From positions 1 through 7,409 of the forward strand of contig DGFF01000107.1 of the NCBI GenBank assembly GCA_002391545.1: a DNA stretch of 7,409 nucleotides. Direction: 5' to 3'. Both the position numbers and the translations under genes were made by a program. The notes under the pieces were generated by a model. That model did no database searches, was not told the DNA's origin, and was given only the letters and a program-made list of their open reading frames with translations. The stretch is from Candidatus Fermentithermobacillaceae bacterium UBA3907. GTDB lineage: Bacteria; Bacillota; Sulfobacillia; Fermentithermobacillales; Fermentithermobacillaceae. Each line of letters starts with the position of its first letter. The stretch's first letter is position 1. Positions 5,094 to 7,409 of this stretch are shown piece after piece.

Positions 5094-6083
5094 ATTGATG
5101 CGTCAGGTACAGAAGGCGTGAGGAGGGGAATGTTGTTGGAATCATCGCAGAAAGTGTGTTTGATATACAACCCTGTAGCGGGTGCTGGTAAGTCAAAAGA
5201 GATATTCCCTCAGGTTACAGAATTATTGAAGGAAAAGCACATCGATTTCGACGTAGTAACCACCCAAGGACCTGGTGACGCAGAACGCTTAGCTAGGGAA
5301 CTCCCTCGTGATGAATATAGGGCCTTAGTATCCATGGGCGGAGACGGAACTCTTCATGAAGTTGTAAATGGCCTATTGACTTCTGAGAAAGGTTTACTCC
5401 CTGTTACAGCCATACCGGTAGGTACAGGGAACGATTTCGTAACAGGCAACTGCATATTCACACATTGGTCAGAAACAGTAGAGGCTCTCGAAAAACATGT
5501 TCCCAAGAAGATTGATGTGATGCATGTTAGAGATGGAGGCAATTGGACACGCTGGGCTATAAATTCTATTGGCGTTGGAATTGACGCATATGTGGCTATA
5601 AGAGTGTCAGAACTACAAACCAAGAAAGTTGGAAAACTAAGTTACGCAATCGAATTTGTGAGAGGATTGTTTTCCTTTGAACCTTTTAATATGCATCTGG
5701 TCACAGATGGCACTCATGCAGATGTGGAAGAGGTTTGGCTTTGTGCTTCAATGAACTCAGAACATCTAGGAGGCGGGCTCATTATTTGTCCAGGTGCATC
5801 GGCTTATGATGGGGTTTTGAATTTTGGGCATCTTTCTCATGCGTCTCGGCCTTATTTGGTCAGGGTTCTCCTTCGTGTGTTTAAGGGGGCCCATGTAGGC
5901 ATGCCTGGAGTGTATATTAGTACAGCCCACACCCTTTCCATACACCCGAACAGGGACGTACCTGTGCATCTAGATGGGGAGATAAAAGATGTTAAGTTCC
6001 CAATAACGATCGAGATTTTCCCAGAAGCTTTGGAGTTTATCGGTTAACTGGTGAGAAAAACTTGTATTTTATAGGAGGGATAA
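5066..6083 (+). repeat. Tandem duplication, unit B (glycosylase remnant, kinase B, crotonase SD)
   Basis: This is the second direct copy of the unit at 3994-5042. The kinase coding parts are collinear without any net insertion or deletion from start to stop. Divergence is substantial (about 72% protein identity), so the duplication is not an assembly artefact or a very recent event. No inverted terminal repeats or transposase accompany it, so unequal recombination or slippage rather than a mobile element is likely. Confidence 0.85.
5133..6047 (+). CDS. Diacylglycerol/lipid kinase-like protein, copy B
   Basis: The downstream paralogue of copy A, with the family motifs all in canonical form: NPVAGAGK (13-20), GGDGTLHEV (69-77; His here is common in lipid kinases), GTGND (97-101), YDG (225-227) and DGE (281-283). 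It therefore looks like the copy that keeps the ancestral ATP-dependent lipid kinase activity. It has 304 residues from TTG 5133, 6 nt after GGAGG at 5122-5126 and aligned with TTG 4092 of copy A. ATG 5130 is an alternative adding one residue, but its spacing is only 3 nt and copy A has ACG there. It ends 37 bp before the crotonase start. It acts at the cytoplasmic face of the membrane if it follows the family. It may provide phosphatidic acid or recycle diacylglycerol, but the substrate is not determined by sequence. Confidence 0.88.
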   Translation: MLESSQKVCLIYNPVAGAGKSKEIFPQVTELLKEKHIDFDVVTTQGPGDAERLARELPRDEYRALVSMGGDGTLHEVVNGLLTSEKGLLPVTAIPVGTGNDFVTGNCIFTHWSETVEALEKHVPKKIDVMHVRDGGNWTRWAINSIGVGIDAYVAIRVSELQTKKVGKLSYAIEFVRGLFSFEPFNMHLVTDGTHADVEEVWLCASMNSEHLGGGLIICPGASAYDGVLNFGHLSHASRPYLVRVLLRVFKGAHVGMPGVYISTAHTLSIHPNRDVPVHLDGEIKDVKFPITIEIFPEALEFIG

Positions 6084-6084
6084 C

Positions 6085-6882
6085 GTGTTAGATTTAAGCG
6101 ATCTCAAGTATCTAACTGTAGAGTTGAAAGAGGCGGCCACCGTCGTATTTGTAAACAGGCCTCAAGCGCTGAACGCTTTGAATAAAGAGGTCTTGGGCGA
6201 ACTTGATTATGCTATGACCGTGCTATCTGAGGGACGAAATGCTATACCGTTGATAATTACAGGAGGAGGGGCTAAGGCTTTCGTGGCTGGGGCAGACATC
6301 GAGGAGATGGCAGATATGACCCGCGAGGAAGCTGCGGGCTTTTCAAGATTTGGCCACAGAGTATTTTCCAAAATTGAGAAATTTCCTTCTCCAACTATAG
6401 CAGCTGTAAATGGGTATGCTCTTGGAGGAGGAAACGAATTGGCTCTGGCGTGTGACATAAGAATTGCGTCTGAAAAAGCGAAATTTGGCCAGCCAGAGGT
6501 GGGTTTGGGTATTATCCCTGGTTTTGGCGGTACCCAGAGACTAGTCAGAGTAGTTGGTGAGGCCAACGCTTTAGATCTGATTTTTACCGGAAGGTCTATA
6601 GATGCCCAAGAAGCTTTTAGAATCGGTCTCGTACATAAAGTGGTGCCTGCAGACAAATTGCTAGACGAGGCTTTTAAATACGTAGAAGACCTAAGAAAGA
6701 ACTCTGCTTTCGCTATGAGCCAGGCCAAAAAGGCGATCTATAAATGGAGGTCAGACGAAGTTGAACCTGAAATGGATTTAGAGGTACGCTTGTTCGCGCA
6801 ATGTTTTGACCATCCAGATCAAAAAGAAGGCATGGGAGCTTTTGTAGAAAAACGATCTCCTTCGTTCCGAAAGGACTCATAA
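6085..6882 (+). CDS. Enoyl-CoA hydratase/isomerase family protein (crotonase)
   Basis: Predicted cytoplasmic acyl-CoA enzyme that hydrates a trans-2-enoyl-CoA to the 3-hydroxyacyl-CoA, typically crotonyl-CoA in anaerobes. Its 265 residues are the usual length. Substrate and oxyanion-hole elements are AGADIEEM (69-76, backbone NH of A70) and YALGGGNELALACD (111-124, G115). Both hydratase glutamates are present, E118 (in GGGNELA) and E138 (in GQPEVGLG), which favours a true hydratase over isomerase-only or hydrolase members. PGFGGTQRL (145-153) follows. The start is GTG 6085, 5 nt after AGGAGGG (6073-6079). It sits last in the kinase operon, and its start region was copied during the kinase duplication. 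No other beta-oxidation or butyrate genes are visible here, so its pathway (short-chain fatty acid or amino-acid catabolism) is inference. Confidence 0.92.
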   Translation: MLDLSDLKYLTVELKEAATVVFVNRPQALNALNKEVLGELDYAMTVLSEGRNAIPLIITGGGAKAFVAGADIEEMADMTREEAAGFSRFGHRVFSKIEKFPSPTIAAVNGYALGGGNELALACDIRIASEKAKFGQPEVGLGIIPGFGGTQRLVRVVGEANALDLIFTGRSIDAQEAFRIGLVHKVVPADKLLDEAFKYVEDLRKNSAFAMSQAKKAIYKWRSDEVEPEMDLEVRLFAQCFDHPDQKEGMGAFVEKRSPSFRKDS

Positions 6883-6930
6883 CTTAAGTCTCAAAGCGGG
6901 GATGTCGATATACACATTGGGGCATTTAAA

Positions 6931-7409
6931 GTGGCAAAAGGCAGCCAAGAACAATCAGATACACCGAAAAAAGGACGTGGCAACCTCATATTCAAAATCG
7001 TCCTTATTGCTGCTTTGGCCGTAGGTGGATATTATGGCGGGTTAACTGTGTTTAGGATGAGAAACACTCATACTTTCACAGGTTTGACCATGTATCAAGA
7101 TGATGGACTGCTGATCTACAAGTATAAACCGCCTGGTGATACAGGTCCCCAAACAGAAGATTGGGTGCTTGTAAGTTTGGGATCTGAAGTTGAGGTATAT
7201 GACGCTGACGGCACCCTGTGTTCTCTTCACGATGTATATCCCAAATCTTCTAGCAAAGCGGTAGTGGAAGTTACTATAGATCCTGATGGTACTGTTGGGA
7301 AAATAAGGGTGGAGCCCAGTGGTTTCTGCGTTGAAGGAGAGGTGGAGCAGAAGGAATCTGACCAGATTACTATTGATAAGAACTCGTATACCCTTCAGGA
7401 AGGTGTAAG
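6931..7409 (+). CDS. Single-pass membrane protein of unknown function (3' end missing)
   Basis: The frame from GTG 6931 stays open for 159 codons to the window edge, so the protein is incomplete. The N-terminus (1-18) is polar and basic (TPKKGRG). Residues 19-41 form one hydrophobic segment (FKIVLIAALAVGGYYGG and flanks), and the rest is hydrophilic with beta-rich character, giving a probable N-in, C-out anchor with an external domain. Two cysteines, C97 and C133, lie in the external part and could form a disulfide. DADGT (91-95) and DPDGT (117-121) are similar turns. The SD is weak (GGGG 6919-6922, 8 nt spacing). It follows the crotonase stop by 48 bp with no terminator, so may be co-transcribed. 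I do not recognise the family. The frame is also open back to the crotonase stop, but no better start is seen. Confidence 0.7.
   Translation, partial: MAKGSQEQSDTPKKGRGNLIFKIVLIAALAVGGYYGGLTVFRMRNTHTFTGLTMYQDDGLLIYKYKPPGDTGPQTEDWVLVSLGSEVEVYDADGTLCSLHDVYPKSSSKAVVEVTIDPDGTVGKIRVEPSGFCVEGEVEQKESDQITIDKNSYTLQEGV

Noticed and set aside
3994..6083. Mobile element or composite transposon carrying the kinases
   Set aside because: There is no transposase, no terminal inverted repeats and no target-site duplication; a simple direct tandem duplication explains all of the observed edges.
6207..6728. 173-codon minus-strand open frame opposite the crotonase
   Set aside because: It is antisense to a fully conserved crotonase and has no known motifs; its openness follows from the codon use of the sense gene.
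6902..7024. 40-codon frame starting at ATG 6902 after GCGGGG
   Set aside because: It overlaps the N-terminus of the membrane protein in another frame and ends early. The GTG 6931 frame has a proper anchor segment and stays open to the window edge.

Overview
The window carries seven protein-coding genes, the last running off the right edge. The genes are packed tightly, and almost all appear to start at TTG or GTG behind strong Shine-Dalgarno (SD) sequences. The content suggests an anaerobic, peptide- or amino-acid-fermenting bacterium: a D-aminopeptidase, an M20 carboxypeptidase, an OGG1-type glycosylase and a crotonase. Synergistota or a Firmicutes relative would fit. This is inference from gene content and style; no marker gene fixes the taxon.

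Layout. (1) 1-133: leader with two back-to-back short tandem repeats. (2) 134-949 (+): M55 zinc D-aminopeptidase, DppA-like. (3) 984-1015: strong hairpin terminator between convergent genes; its U-tract serves the minus strand. (4) 1048-2184 (-): M20 carboxypeptidase of the glutamate carboxypeptidase (CPG2) type. (5) 2185-2330: divergent control region holding two identical 12-bp palindromes with a 16-bp period. (6) 2331-6882 (+): probable operon of HAD-family phosphatase, OGG1-type 8-oxoguanine glycosylase (68-bp overlap), two tandem diacylglycerol/lipid-kinase-like genes and an enoyl-CoA hydratase. (7) 6931 to the edge (+): single-pass membrane protein of unknown function, incomplete.

The most interesting structure is the kinase pair. 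It is a direct tandem duplication with a period of exactly 1041 bp, whose unit ran from inside the 3' end of the glycosylase gene to the SD and start of the crotonase gene. Between the two kinases lie the fossils this predicts: an orphan copy of the crotonase SD (5032-5042), then a remnant of the glycosylase 3' end (5066-5085). The copies are about 72% identical in protein (hand count, 220/304), so the event is old and both reading frames have been kept. The upstream copy has altered the normally conserved GTxND nucleotide-binding motif to GTGDG, which suggests functional divergence.

The second signal is regulatory. TATAGTACTATA occurs twice between the divergent M20 and HAD genes, and a 10/12 match lies in the M55 leader. 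A shared regulator of the two peptidase genes and the HAD-led operon is possible but unproven. How the operon genes work together is not evident: repair of oxidised DNA, phosphate-ester hydrolysis, lipid phosphorylation and acyl-CoA hydration do not form one known pathway. I found no RNA genes, CRISPR arrays or insertion sequences.
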